This document shows, one piece after another, positions 28,233-36,465 of a DNA stretch of 64,000 nt. The stretch lies in the NCBI RefSeq assembly GCF_002252585.1, contig NZ_NQLD01000016.1. One strand, given 5' to 3'. The position numbers were made by a program, and so were the translations under genes. The notes under the pieces are model-generated. The model was given only the letters and a program-made list of their open reading frames with translations, was not told where the DNA came from and did not search any database. The first letter of the stretch is position 1, and the number at the start of each line of letters is the position of its first letter. This DNA is from Methanocatella intestini (lineage in GTDB: Archaea > Methanobacteriota > Methanobacteria > Methanobacteriales > Methanobacteriaceae).

Positions 28233-28279
28233 AATAACTCCTCCTTAAATTATTTAGAATCTATTTCTTTCGTCTAAAC

Positions 28280-28438
28280 TTATAACTGTTTAAACAACGC
28301 TTTACCAGCACCACATCTTGGGCATTTAAAGTTATCAGGTAAATCTTCAAATTCAGTACCTGGTTCAATGCCTTTTTCTGGTATGCCTTTTTCACTGTCG
28401 TAAATATATCCGCATACACTACATTTCCATTTAGACAT
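28280..28438 (-). CDS. Rubredoxin
   Basis: 52 residues, standard rubredoxin length. Fe ligands CSVCGYIYD (~6-14) and CPRCGAGK (~39-46), with the conserved EFEDLPDNFKCP before the second pair. SD AAAGGAGAT precedes the ATG. It is the first gene of the rubredoxin pair. Confidence 0.93.
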   Translation of the reverse strand: MSKWKCSVCGYIYDSEKGIPEKGIEPGTEFEDLPDNFKCPRCGAGKALFKQL

Positions 28439-28549
28439 AATATCTCCTTTCTAAAATTTATTCCAATTTAAATTATTCAATTTAAACAATTATTTATGTT
28501 ATTAAAACTACTATATAATCTTTTCGAAATTTGTTCGAAAATATACAAA

Positions 28550-29164
28550 CTATAATTTGTTTGGAACTTTCAAATGATCAGGAAGAGGCTTGATTCTTGC
28601 AGGAGTTCCAATAGCCAAATAAAACGGAGGGACACTATGAATAACAATAGCACCAGCAGCTACAATAGATCCTTCACCAATCTCAACATTAGATAAAAAT
28701 GTAGTATTGCCACCAATAGAAGCTCCTCTTCTTATTTTTGGTCCCTGCAATTCATAATTAATTCTTACAGGATATTTATCATTAGTAAAACAAGCACAAG
28801 GTCCAATAAAAACATTGTCTTCAATTACTGAATTAGTAGGAATATAAACATTAGACTGAATGCTGACATCATTTCCAATTATAACATCACCTTCAATTAC
28901 AGTGTTTGTTCCAATTAAAACATCATCTCCAATGTTAGTATTTTCACGAATAACAACATTATGTCCTGTTCTGAAATTATCCCCAATTACAACATCATTA
29001 TAGATAATTGAATTAGAACGAATTGTATGATTTCTTCCAATAACTGGAGGCCTGGAGTCCGGAGAATATTCTACACCAAATCTTATATTGTCCTCAGGTA
29101 GAAAAGTAGGTGTTTCTACATTTCTTACTCGATTATCACCCAATCCTCCTAAAAACTTAACCAT
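28550..29164 (-). CDS. Hexapeptide-repeat N-acetyltransferase (WbpD-like)
   Basis: 204 residues. Residues ~40-170 are hexapeptide repeats ([LIV]GxxxxI units such as VVIGDNFRTGHNVVI, NTNIGDDVLIGTNTVI) that form a left-handed beta helix, ending with VAAGAIVIHSVPPFYLAIGTPARI. These enzymes acetylate nucleotide-linked amino sugars for glycans. The nearest known pattern is UDP-2-acetamido-3-amino-glucuronate acetyltransferase, but the sugar cannot be read from sequence. SD AGGTG precedes the ATG. Confidence 0.85.
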   Translation of the reverse strand: MVKFLGGLGDNRVRNVETPTFLPEDNIRFGVEYSPDSRPPVIGRNHTIRSNSIIYNDVVIGDNFRTGHNVVIRENTNIGDDVLIGTNTVIEGDVIIGNDVSIQSNVYIPTNSVIEDNVFIGPCACFTNDKYPVRINYELQGPKIRRGASIGGNTTFLSNVEIGEGSIVAAGAIVIHSVPPFYLAIGTPARIKPLPDHLKVPNKL

Positions 29165-29270
29165 TTTATCGCACCTTTATTTAATTTAAAAATATGATAT
29201 CTATTAAACTATATTTAATAACATCTTAGTATATATTATTTACTAGATAATCAAGAAAAATATTGCAAAT

Positions 29271-30305
29271 TTGGTGAAAAACTTGTATACTAAAGAAAAA
29301 TTGCTAGAAGAAATAAATCAGGTAAGAAAAGAAATAGGTCATGAAGAACTTGAAATTCATATTAAAGACATTTATTACAACGAAAAAGAAAAGGAATTAT
29401 GGATAATAACCCAAGACCGACCAGACAAATCTGCAATTATTGGAAAAGGCGGATGGGTAGTTGGAAAACTAAAAGAAAAATTAAAAATAAACAGCATCCA
29501 TGTAGAAAGTTACGGAGATTACCTAACTAAAGAATACAAACTTAAACTTTCCAAAAAAACTTTAGATAACTTTAGCTCTAATTTAACAGGAATCCAAAAC
29601 CTGAAAAAAATTCTAAATACTAAATTAGAAAACATCTACAGCTTTGATTATAACAGCTATTTTGAAAACAACACATTTGAAGAATCTGAAAAAACAGAAG
29701 CAGTAGTTGCACTATCCGGTGGAGTTGACAGCAGCTTTTCATTAATTTTAGCAAAATACCTTGGATTTAACCCAATAGCTATTACAATTGATCCGGGAAC
29801 TATCATTTTACCAAATCAATATAAAAGAAACATTAAAAAATTAACTGAAGAGTTAAATGTAGACCATGAATATATCAAAGCCGATTACAGTGAAATAATC
29901 CGAGAATCGCTAAATGGAAGATTTCACCCCTGCGGAAGATGCTCCAAACATACTGAAGAGCTAATAAACCAATATGCAATAAACAATAATATTCCAATAG
30001 CCATATTTGGAGATATGCTCTCAACAGGAACACAATGTATAACCCTGCAAGAAAAAGACCTGTATCGCCTTAATTTACCTGCCAGTTTAGCTGTTGGAAA
30101 ACAGGAAAACAAATTCCTGTCACAGCAATTTAATTTACAGTCATTTAGCGGATTTGGATGTCCTCTACTATATGAAGTCCATAGAAAATACCCGTATTTA
30201 AAAAAATATTCTATTCAAAGAATATTAAGAGAAACAAGGTCTTCAGCTCTGGAAGTAGGGGAAGCTCTTGATTTAATCTGGAGTTTCTATAATACAAAAG
30301 ATTAA
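29271..30305 (+). CDS. KH + PP-loop ATPase, probable tRNA thiolation/ligase-type enzyme
   Basis: 344 residues. N-terminal KH-like RNA-binding part (~45-100; IIGKGGWVVGKLKEKL) and a PP-loop ATPase with the P-loop ALSGGVDSSFSL (~147-158). Cys motifs PCGRCS (~221) and GFGCPLL (~294) could hold a metal or act as thiol carriers. The KH/PP-loop pairing suggests modification of RNA; this is inference. Start: TTG 29271 or GTG 29274, with no clear SD. Confidence 0.7.
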   Translation: MVKNLYTKEKLLEEINQVRKEIGHEELEIHIKDIYYNEKEKELWIITQDRPDKSAIIGKGGWVVGKLKEKLKINSIHVESYGDYLTKEYKLKLSKKTLDNFSSNLTGIQNLKKILNTKLENIYSFDYNSYFENNTFEESEKTEAVVALSGGVDSSFSLILAKYLGFNPIAITIDPGTIILPNQYKRNIKKLTEELNVDHEYIKADYSEIIRESLNGRFHPCGRCSKHTEELINQYAINNNIPIAIFGDMLSTGTQCITLQEKDLYRLNLPASLAVGKQENKFLSQQFNLQSFSGFGCPLLYEVHRKYPYLKKYSIQRILRETRSSALEVGEALDLIWSFYNTKD

Positions 30306-30325
30306 ATATGGAATAGTTAAAATTA

Positions 30326-30547
30326 ATGAATATGTTATTTAAAATCTGTCCACGTTGTGGATCAAAAAGAGTGAAATGGATTATTCCTCAAAACTGGTCA
30401 ACATGGGAATGTTATGACTGTGATTACACAGGCCCAATTATAGAAGGTAATGAGGAGTTATCTGAAGAAATACGTGAAGCATATCTTGAATCACAAAAAC
30501 ATCCTCAGGAAAACACAGATGAAAATGAAGAGTTGGAAAAAGATTAA
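30326..30547 (+). CDS. Small zinc-ribbon protein
   Basis: 73 residues. CPRCGSK (8-14) and CYDCDYTG (~30-37) make one zinc ribbon, and an acidic tail follows (NTDENEELEKD). It follows the PP-loop gene by 20 bp. Its stop codon overlaps that of argH. No specific role is recognised. Confidence 0.75.
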   Translation: MNMLFKICPRCGSKRVKWIIPQNWSTWECYDCDYTGPIIEGNEELSEEIREAYLESQKHPQENTDENEELEKD

Positions 30548-31962
30548 ATTCCTTTTTTCTCAAATTCTTCATTTAAAAATTCTTTAATATTATCTCTAGC
30601 TATTTCAACCATAGCAGGAGAAGGACCACCCGGAACAGTTCTCATTTTAACATTTTCCAAAGGATTCAAAGCTTTTTGAACCAAATCATCTTCAAGACCT
30701 AATTTTTCAAAACCAAGTTCTGAAGCTATATCATCAATATATTCTGATGTAATATCTGATTCTTTTAAACCGCTGGCAGTAGCTTCATTAACTATCCTTC
30801 CAACAATTTTATGAGCTGTTCTAAATGGAATCTGTTTTTCACGAACCATAATGTCTGCCAAATCTGTAGCTGTAGCAAAATTAGTTCCTGCTAATTCCAA
30901 ACATCTCTCTTCATTGAATTTAACAGAAAGCAACATTTTTGTAACTATTGATAAAGTGTCCTGAGTTACTTTAACTGCATTCCATAAGTGTGGAGTGATT
31001 TCTTGTAAGTCCCTGTTATAGGTGTAAGGAATTGCTTTTAAAATAGTTAAAATAGTTACAAGTTCACCATTGACAATTGTTGATTTTGCTCTTGCAAGTT
31101 CAGCAACATCCGGATTTTTCTTTTGAGGCATAATAGATGATGTAGATGAATATTCATCAGCCATTTCTATAATGCCGAATTCATAAGTGCTCCATAAAAT
31201 AAGTTCTTCACAGATTTTGGATAAGGTTGTACATAATGCAGATAAATCAAAAACTGTTTCTGAAATGAAATCCCTTGAAGAAACACCATCCATTGAGTTT
31301 TCAAGATAAGCATCAAAACCAAGCAAATCAGTAGTTAACTGCCTGTTAATAGGAAAACTGGTTGTAGTCATAGCTGCTGAACCTAAAGGATTTAAATTAA
31401 CACGTTTATAAGTGTCTTCCAAACGTTCATAATCCCTTTTAAGTGCCTGTACATGAGCCATTAAATGATGAGCTATTGTAATTGGCTGTGCATGCTGAAG
31501 ATGAGTATAACCAATAAAGACAGTTTCCAAATGCTCACCTGCTTTTTCAACTAATCCTTCCATAAATTCCAAAATTCCGATTTGGGTTTCAGTAATTTTA
31601 TCACGAAGAACTAATCTGACATCAGTAGCTACCTGGTCATTACGTGATTTGGCTGTATGCATAAAACCTGCAGTTGGACCTATTTTATCAGTAACATAAT
31701 TTTCAATAGCCATGTGAATATCTTCAACAGAAGGGTCGAAAACAAGCTCATTATAGCCATCTTCTTTTAATTGGTCAAGAGCACCTAAAATATTATCTGC
31801 TATTTCACTATCAATAATATTTTCTTCTTTTAACATTAAAGTATGTGCAAAATTGGTTTTAATATCAGCTTCAAAAATAATTTTATCAAATTCAAGTGAT
31901 GAAGTATATTCAGCAGCTTCATCAGTCATTTCTGTTTTAAGTCTACCACTTCTTAAATTCAC
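30544..31962 (-). CDS. argH: Argininosuccinate lyase
   Basis: 472 residues, normal length. Fumarase/aspartase superfamily signature SSIMPQKKNPD (~262-272), plus TAKSRNDQVATD and GYTHLQHAQPIT with the catalytic His. It splits argininosuccinate to arginine and fumarate. Start GTG at 31962 with GGGAG four bases upstream. It sits downstream of the ribosomal cluster but behind its terminator, so it is probably a separate unit. Confidence 0.96.
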   Translation of the reverse strand: MNLRSGRLKTEMTDEAAEYTSSLEFDKIIFEADIKTNFAHTLMLKEENIIDSEIADNILGALDQLKEDGYNELVFDPSVEDIHMAIENYVTDKIGPTAGFMHTAKSRNDQVATDVRLVLRDKITETQIGILEFMEGLVEKAGEHLETVFIGYTHLQHAQPITIAHHLMAHVQALKRDYERLEDTYKRVNLNPLGSAAMTTTSFPINRQLTTDLLGFDAYLENSMDGVSSRDFISETVFDLSALCTTLSKICEELILWSTYEFGIIEMADEYSSTSSIMPQKKNPDVAELARAKSTIVNGELVTILTILKAIPYTYNRDLQEITPHLWNAVKVTQDTLSIVTKMLLSVKFNEERCLELAGTNFATATDLADIMVREKQIPFRTAHKIVGRIVNEATASGLKESDITSEYIDDIASELGFEKLGLEDDLVQKALNPLENVKMRTVPGGPSPAMVEIARDNIKEFLNEEFEKKGI

Positions 31963-32000
31963 AAGACTCCCTTCTTAAAAATAAATTTTATAAAAAAAAT

Positions 32001-32030
32001 AGTTAAAAAAAGATTATTTAATCTTTTTTC
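32001..32030 (-). terminator. Terminator at the end of the information gene cluster
   Basis: Perfect stem AAAAAAGATTA / TAATCTTTTTT around the S27ae stop codon, followed on the minus strand by TTTTTTTAACTATTTTTTTTAT. Confidence 0.7.
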
Positions 32031-32173
32031 ATTTCAGTGTATCCACATTTACCGCATGCATATCTATTACCATGATCAGCCATAAATACACCATCAGAAC
32101 AACGAGGACATACTGGGTTTTTTCTTTCGATTTTATCTCCGTCTACTTTGTAAAGATCAGATTTTTTTACCAT
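32018..32173 (-). CDS. rps27ae: 30S ribosomal protein S27ae
   Basis: 51 residues, below the length of most gene callers' limits. Zinc ribbon CPRCSDG (~22-28) and CGKCGYTE (~40-47) with the conserved ADHGNRYACGKCGYTE ending. It follows S24e by 10 bp, a conserved archaeal pair. Confidence 0.95.
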   Translation of the reverse strand: MVKKSDLYKVDGDKIERKNPVCPRCSDGVFMADHGNRYACGKCGYTEMKKD

Positions 32174-32183
32174 TAAAATCACC

Positions 32184-32492
32184 TTATTCTTCGTCTTCTT
32201 CAGCTTCTTCAGAAGCTTCAGTATTTTTAGCTATTACACTTTTAGTTTCAATGTATTCTAAATCTTCTACAGTGTCATAAACTTTAGCATAACCTAATGC
32301 TTTAGGTTCACCGTAGTGAGGTTGCACATTATCTACAACAGTAGCATCTTTTTTAGAATTTAATAAAGCTACTAATTTACTTTTAATATCAATAATTTTT
32401 GGAGTAGCTTCTCCTTCATATTCAACATAGAATTTTACTTCTCTTCTGTTAAAAACTTTATTTTCCTTATCTTCAAAAATATCAATTTCCAT
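32184..32492 (-). CDS. rps24e: 30S ribosomal protein S24e
   Basis: 102 residues, typical. Family segments NRREVKFYVEYEGEATP and LGYAKVYDTVEDL are present, with an acidic tail. SD GAGGGTT precedes the ATG. Lies between the dephospho-CoA kinase gene and S27ae, an order conserved in many euryarchaea. Confidence 0.95.
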   Translation of the reverse strand: MEIDIFEDKENKVFNRREVKFYVEYEGEATPKIIDIKSKLVALLNSKKDATVVDNVQPHYGEPKALGYAKVYDTVEDLEYIETKSVIAKNTEASEEAEEDEE

Positions 32493-32513
32493 AATTAACC
32501 CTCTTTTAAATTT

Positions 32514-33023
32514 TTATTCTTTAATAAAGGTATCAATAAGATTTTGAGCATAATCTTTAGCATCATAAACTTTTAAAAGTACCAAACCTTCATTTGGCTG
32601 ACCGTACAAGATAGTAGTCTCATCACTAGCCATTAAGATGCAAGGAAGAACTGCAAGATCTTCTTCCCCGTCTACTTCAATTACATGACAATTTCCATCG
32701 CCAGATAACTCCATAGCTTGGCCTATGGTTTCCCATAGATCATCTGTAATGGTTCCTGCAGGGTTTTTAGCTTTTAAAATATTTTCTGCCTTGATAACTT
32801 CATGATTATGATTTTTTCTTTGAATTAAATTATCAATTATACCAATATCAGGATATAATTCATATTTAGTAAGATTATTAAAAGTTGCATCACCAACAGA
32901 AATTAAAAACTCAGAAGATTTAATTTCTTCAATAGCATCTTCAAAGTCAGGATATAATTTACCTAATGGTTTTTTAAGCTTTGAAATAGTATCCTTATTT
33001 AATTCTGCATCTAAACGTAACAC
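32514..33023 (-). CDS. GTP-dependent dephospho-CoA kinase (DUF359)
   Basis: 169 residues from GTG 33023; a TTG at 33053 would add ten residues. DUF359 family pattern: LKKPLGKLYPDF (~16-27), SVGDATFNNL, the NPAGTITDDLW motif (~84) and VDGEEDLAVLPCILMAS. It phosphorylates dephospho-CoA to CoA using GTP, the archaeal last step of CoA synthesis. The GTG is preferred because GAAGGT lies six bases before it and it begins after the spt4 stop, whereas the TTG overlaps spt4 without an SD of its own. Confidence 0.85.
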   Translation of the reverse strand: MLRLDAELNKDTISKLKKPLGKLYPDFEDAIEEIKSSEFLISVGDATFNNLTKYELYPDIGIIDNLIQRKNHNHEVIKAENILKAKNPAGTITDDLWETIGQAMELSGDGNCHVIEVDGEEDLAVLPCILMASDETTILYGQPNEGLVLLKVYDAKDYAQNLIDTFIKE

Positions 33024-33034
33024 AATAAAACCTT

Positions 33035-33211
33035 CTACCTTACTCTTAAACAATATTCGCCAGCTAAATCTATATTCAATTCCTTAGCTAACTCAGATTC
33101 TTCAGGTTTTGTAATTATCAAAAGACCGCTCCAGTTATCTGAAGTTGGGTTACCGCAAACTGGACAACGTTCCTTATTAGTAATATATTTACAAACTGTA
33201 CATGCATTCAT
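33035..33211 (-). CDS. spt4: Spt4, transcription elongation factor (RpoE'')
   Basis: 58 residues. Zinc ribbon CTVCKYI (4-10) and CPVCGNPTSDNWSGLLIITKPEESELAKEL, the Spt4 signature. With Spt5 it forms the processivity factor of archaeal RNA polymerase. The ATG overlaps the TGA of rpoE1 (ATGA), giving translational coupling. Too short for many ORF lists. Confidence 0.95.
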   Translation of the reverse strand: MNACTVCKYITNKERCPVCGNPTSDNWSGLLIITKPEESELAKELNIDLAGEYCLRVR

Positions 33212-33774
33212 GATTTAGCCTTCTTACTTTTATTTTTAGCTTCTTCAATCCATTCAAATCTACCTAAATTATTTTGCCTCATAGTAAGACCTATTTTAGT
33301 ATTTTTAGTAGAGTTGTCTTTAAGACTGATAGCTACAATTCTTGTTCTAACTAAATCTCCTTCATCTAAAGTTTTATTAGATTCTTTTGCAAGGAGTGCT
33401 CCTCTTTTAGAATCATAATTAATATAATCATCAGTGACTTGAGAAACATGAACCAAACCATCCATAGGTCCAATTCTGACAAAAGCACCAAATTCAGCTA
33501 TTTCTATTACTTCACCATCAATAACTTCTTGCTGTTCAGGTTTGAAGAATATTGCATTAAACACAACATTATGGTAAGAAGCTCCATCTCCCATGATGAG
33601 TCTACCTTCACCAATTTCTTCAATTTCATTAACACAAATAAGTAAACCTAATTTTTTATCTAAACGGCCATTATATGTATCATTTAAAGTTTGAATAGCT
33701 ACCTCTTCAAGAGGATCTTCAAATCTATAAGGTGGTATTCTTACAGTATCCTCAATTTTAGTCATGTAATACAA
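33208..33774 (-). CDS. rpoE1: RNA polymerase subunit Rpo7 (RpoE')
   Basis: 188 residues. N-terminal tip domain (TKIEDTVRIPPYRFEDPLEEV) and a C-terminal S1 domain (~82-160; GEVIEIAEFGAFVRIGPMDGLVHVSQ). It forms the polymerase stalk with Rpo4. The start is TTG 33774: GAGGG lies six bases before it, while the internal ATG (33765) would be fifteen bases away. Follows ppa by 10 bp. Confidence 0.95.
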   Translation of the reverse strand: MYYMTKIEDTVRIPPYRFEDPLEEVAIQTLNDTYNGRLDKKLGLLICVNEIEEIGEGRLIMGDGASYHNVVFNAIFFKPEQQEVIDGEVIEIAEFGAFVRIGPMDGLVHVSQVTDDYINYDSKRGALLAKESNKTLDEGDLVRTRIVAISLKDNSTKNTKIGLTMRQNNLGRFEWIEEAKNKSKKAKS

Positions 33775-33784
33775 AACAATCCCT

Positions 33785-34312
33785 CTATTCGTATTTTTCT
33801 TTATACATTTCTAAAGATCTTAAAAGTTCTTTTTTAGCTGATTCTTTATCTTCCCAGCCTTTAGTTTCAACAACTTTTCCTTCAAGATTTTTATAAACTG
33901 AGAAAAAGTGTTCAATTTCTTTTAATAAATGAGATGGAACATCACTAATATCTTGAACATCACTGAAACGTGGATCATCTTCCGGTACAGCTAAGATTTT
34001 GTAATCTTTATCTCCACCATCAATCATACCCATAATTCCAATAGGTCTTGCTTCAATAAGACATCCTGGGAATGTAGGTTGTTCCATAAGAACAAGAATA
34101 TCCATAGGATCGCCATCATCATATATAGATTTAGGTATAAAACCGTAATCTGCCGGATAAACAACAGGAGAGTACAATACTCTATCTAACATGAAAGCTT
34201 CTTTTTCCTTATCATATTCGTATTTATTTCTTGAACCTTTAGGTACTTCAATAACTGCTGTTACAACATCAGGAATATCAGAACCTGATTCAATTTCACT
34301 CCATAAATTCAC
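33785..34312 (-). CDS. ppa: Inorganic pyrophosphatase (family I, soluble)
   Basis: 175 residues. Active-site signature DDGDPMDILVL (~64-74) and YPADYGFIPKSIYDD; the basic residues RNKYEYDKE near the start are also family-typical. It hydrolyses PPi from biosynthesis. Start GTG with AGGTGA five bases upstream. Embedded in the information cluster, where it may serve polymerase-linked PPi removal. Confidence 0.95.
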   Translation of the reverse strand: MNLWSEIESGSDIPDVVTAVIEVPKGSRNKYEYDKEKEAFMLDRVLYSPVVYPADYGFIPKSIYDDGDPMDILVLMEQPTFPGCLIEARPIGIMGMIDGGDKDYKILAVPEDDPRFSDVQDISDVPSHLLKEIEHFFSVYKNLEGKVVETKGWEDKESAKKELLRSLEMYKEKYE

Positions 34313-34359
34313 TTAAATCACCTATAATTAATTTTATGATAAATTAATAAGTCTAATTT

Positions 34360-34752
34360 TTATATTTTTCCATCAATAGCTATATACTTTTTCTGTCTTA
34401 GATATGCTACTGTTATACCTTTCTTTTTAGCACGTTTTTTTAATTCAATATCATTTGTAGCTAAAACTTCTGAAACTCTAAGTAACGCATCATCCACAGT
34501 TTCATTATTTTCTAATGAAATATCCTTTATTTCAATATTGGAAGAATTAGCTAACTTTAGAGCTAAATCTGCATTTAGCCTAATTTTACCTTTATTATTT
34601 CTTTTTAAACCTTTCAGTTCATTAATAACAAAGCTTGGAGTAGTTAATTTATATGAAGGCAGTGCTTTTTCAAGTTCGTCGATTATATCAACATTAAATT
34701 GAAAAGGAACCATAAAAAAATTGGTATCAATCACAACTTCTTTAGACTCCAT
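34360..34752 (-). CDS. PIN-domain protein (Fcf1/Nob1-like, archaeal)
   Basis: 130 residues. PIN acidic residues: D in VIDTNFFMVP (~9), E in FVINELKG (~45), D in TVDDALLR (~87) and D in ATNDIELKKRA (~100). This pattern is found in archaeal PIN proteins linked to rRNA processing rather than VapC toxins: no antitoxin gene is adjacent and it is held inside the aIF2-gamma cluster. SD GAGGG precedes the ATG. Confidence 0.85.
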   Translation of the reverse strand: MESKEVVIDTNFFMVPFQFNVDIIDELEKALPSYKLTTPSFVINELKGLKRNNKGKIRLNADLALKLANSSNIEIKDISLENNETVDDALLRVSEVLATNDIELKKRAKKKGITVAYLRQKKYIAIDGKI

Positions 34753-34761
34753 TATTTCCCT

Positions 34762-35976
34762 CTATATAATAATTCCATAACCAATTAATCTCCAACGAGC
34801 TCCTACTCTACGACTTAAAGCTACCCTAGTTCCAGGACTGGCACAAACAGGCAATTTAAGAGCAACTTCAATATTCTTTTTCTTAGTAGAAGTAACAACA
34901 CCAATAGTTGTTGTAGTACCACAATTAATCATTAAAGGTTCTTTAAGTTTAATTGGAGCTACATCACGTTCTTCTTTTGTACCTACTACTCTGTCAAGTA
35001 AATGTGCTTCCATTGTAAAACTGTCTAAAACATCAGGTAAGGTATCTACTGCACCAGCAACAGAACCAGATAATGAATCAGCTTTAGTTAATGAAGGGTC
35101 TAATTTTGTAGCTACACCAATAAGTCCTCCAGGACCTATTTCTTCAACATCTTTTCCATTAGCTTCAAGACCAATAATTTCAGATTTTAAGGTTATTCTT
35201 TTATTGTTATTTGTAATTCCAGGTCTTATTTCAATAGTATCTCCAAGTTTGAAAGTACCCTGAACCAAAGTTCCACCAATAACTCCACCTTTGATTTTAG
35301 CAGCACCGGAACCCGGTTTGTTAATATCAAAAGATCTTGCAACATGCATTAAAGGAGTTTTATCCAAACTTCTTTCTGGTGGCTGGATTCTTTTAAGCAT
35401 AGCTTCAATTAAAATATCCATATTAGCTCCTTGTTGAGCAGATACAGGTATAATTGGAGCATCTTCTGCACAAGTACCTTTTACAAATTCTTTAATTTCA
35501 TGATAACTTTCAATAGCTCTTTCTTTTGAAACAATATCAATTTTATTTTGAACTACAATAACGTCTTTAACACCAATAACATCAAGAGCCATTAAGTGTT
35601 CTTTAGTTTGTGGTTGTGGGCAATATTCATTTGCAGCAATTACTAAAACTGCACCATCCATTATTGCAGCACCAGATAACATAGTCGCCATTAAGGTTTC
35701 GTGACCTGGAGCATCAACAAATGATACTTTTCTAACTAATTCTGTCTCGCTTCCACAGTTTTCACAAGTTTTAGAAGTAGTATAACACATAGGTTCATCA
35801 CAATCTGGACATTTTCTGAATTCAATGTCTGCATAACCTAAACGAATTGAAATACCTCTTTTTGTTTCTTCACTGTGAGTATCAGTCCATATTCCTGACA
35901 ATGCTTTGGTAAGAGTAGTCTTACCGTGGTCCACATGACCAACTAAACCTATGTTTACATCTGACTGTATGTTCAC
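34762..35976 (-). CDS. eif2g: Translation initiation factor aIF2 subunit gamma
   Basis: 404 residues. GTPase motifs: GHVDHGKTTL (G1), DAPGHE (G3), QNKID (G4). The zinc knuckle CPDCDEPMC...CENCG (~58-77) is typical of aIF2-gamma, as is GISIRLGYAD. It carries Met-tRNAi to the small subunit. Start GTG with AAGGTGG six bases upstream. Follows S6e by 66 bp. Confidence 0.97.
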   Translation of the reverse strand: MNIQSDVNIGLVGHVDHGKTTLTKALSGIWTDTHSEETKRGISIRLGYADIEFRKCPDCDEPMCYTTSKTCENCGSETELVRKVSFVDAPGHETLMATMLSGAAIMDGAVLVIAANEYCPQPQTKEHLMALDVIGVKDVIVVQNKIDIVSKERAIESYHEIKEFVKGTCAEDAPIIPVSAQQGANMDILIEAMLKRIQPPERSLDKTPLMHVARSFDINKPGSGAAKIKGGVIGGTLVQGTFKLGDTIEIRPGITNNNKRITLKSEIIGLEANGKDVEEIGPGGLIGVATKLDPSLTKADSLSGSVAGAVDTLPDVLDSFTMEAHLLDRVVGTKEERDVAPIKLKEPLMINCGTTTTIGVVTSTKKKNIEVALKLPVCASPGTRVALSRRVGARWRLIGYGIII

Positions 35977-36042
35977 AGATAACCACCTTTTTATTATAAT
36001 TTTAAATTTAACTTAAAAGTTAAAATAAGAAAAATAGTAAAA

Positions 36043-36426
36043 CTATTCTTCCTCTTCATCGCCAACACCAAGAATATCAGCTATAGCTTTACTTCCAGCT
36101 GAAACAACAACAGTGTTAACTTGTACGATATCATCAGCAATGGTATTTCCTCTTACGGTTTTTCTCCTTTTTACACCGTCAGCTTTAGGATGATAACCAA
36201 TACCACCACTTAATAAACTTTTGATTCTTCTAGTACCTGGTACGTCTTTTTTCATGGTAAATCCATTTTTATCAGCACCACCAGTTACTTTTAAAGTGTA
36301 ACCGTCTAAACCAACGATTCCACCATCAAATTCATCACCGATAGCTAAACCATTAAGAGCTTTGCCATCTTCAACTTCAATCTGATGAGTTACCTCTTTT
36401 TGAGATACAACTACTTTGAATGCCAT
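36043..36426 (-). CDS. rps6e: 30S ribosomal protein S6e
   Basis: 127 residues, archaeal length. Family core LNGLAIGDEFDGGIVGLDGYTLKVTGGADKNGF, GTRRIKSLLSGGIGYHP and the basic KRRKTVRGNTI. SD AGGAGG precedes the ATG. Sits between aIF5B and aIF2-gamma, a conserved gene order. Confidence 0.96.
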   Translation of the reverse strand: MAFKVVVSQKEVTHQIEVEDGKALNGLAIGDEFDGGIVGLDGYTLKVTGGADKNGFTMKKDVPGTRRIKSLLSGGIGYHPKADGVKRRKTVRGNTIADDIVQVNTVVVSAGSKAIADILGVGDEEEE

Positions 36427-36465
36427 GGTATTCCTCCTTTAAATTGTTTTATAAAAAAATATTTA

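Noticed and set aside
34360..34752. Toxin VapC reading of the PIN protein
   Set aside because: No antitoxin neighbour, and it is embedded in a conserved translation cluster; an rRNA processing type fits better.
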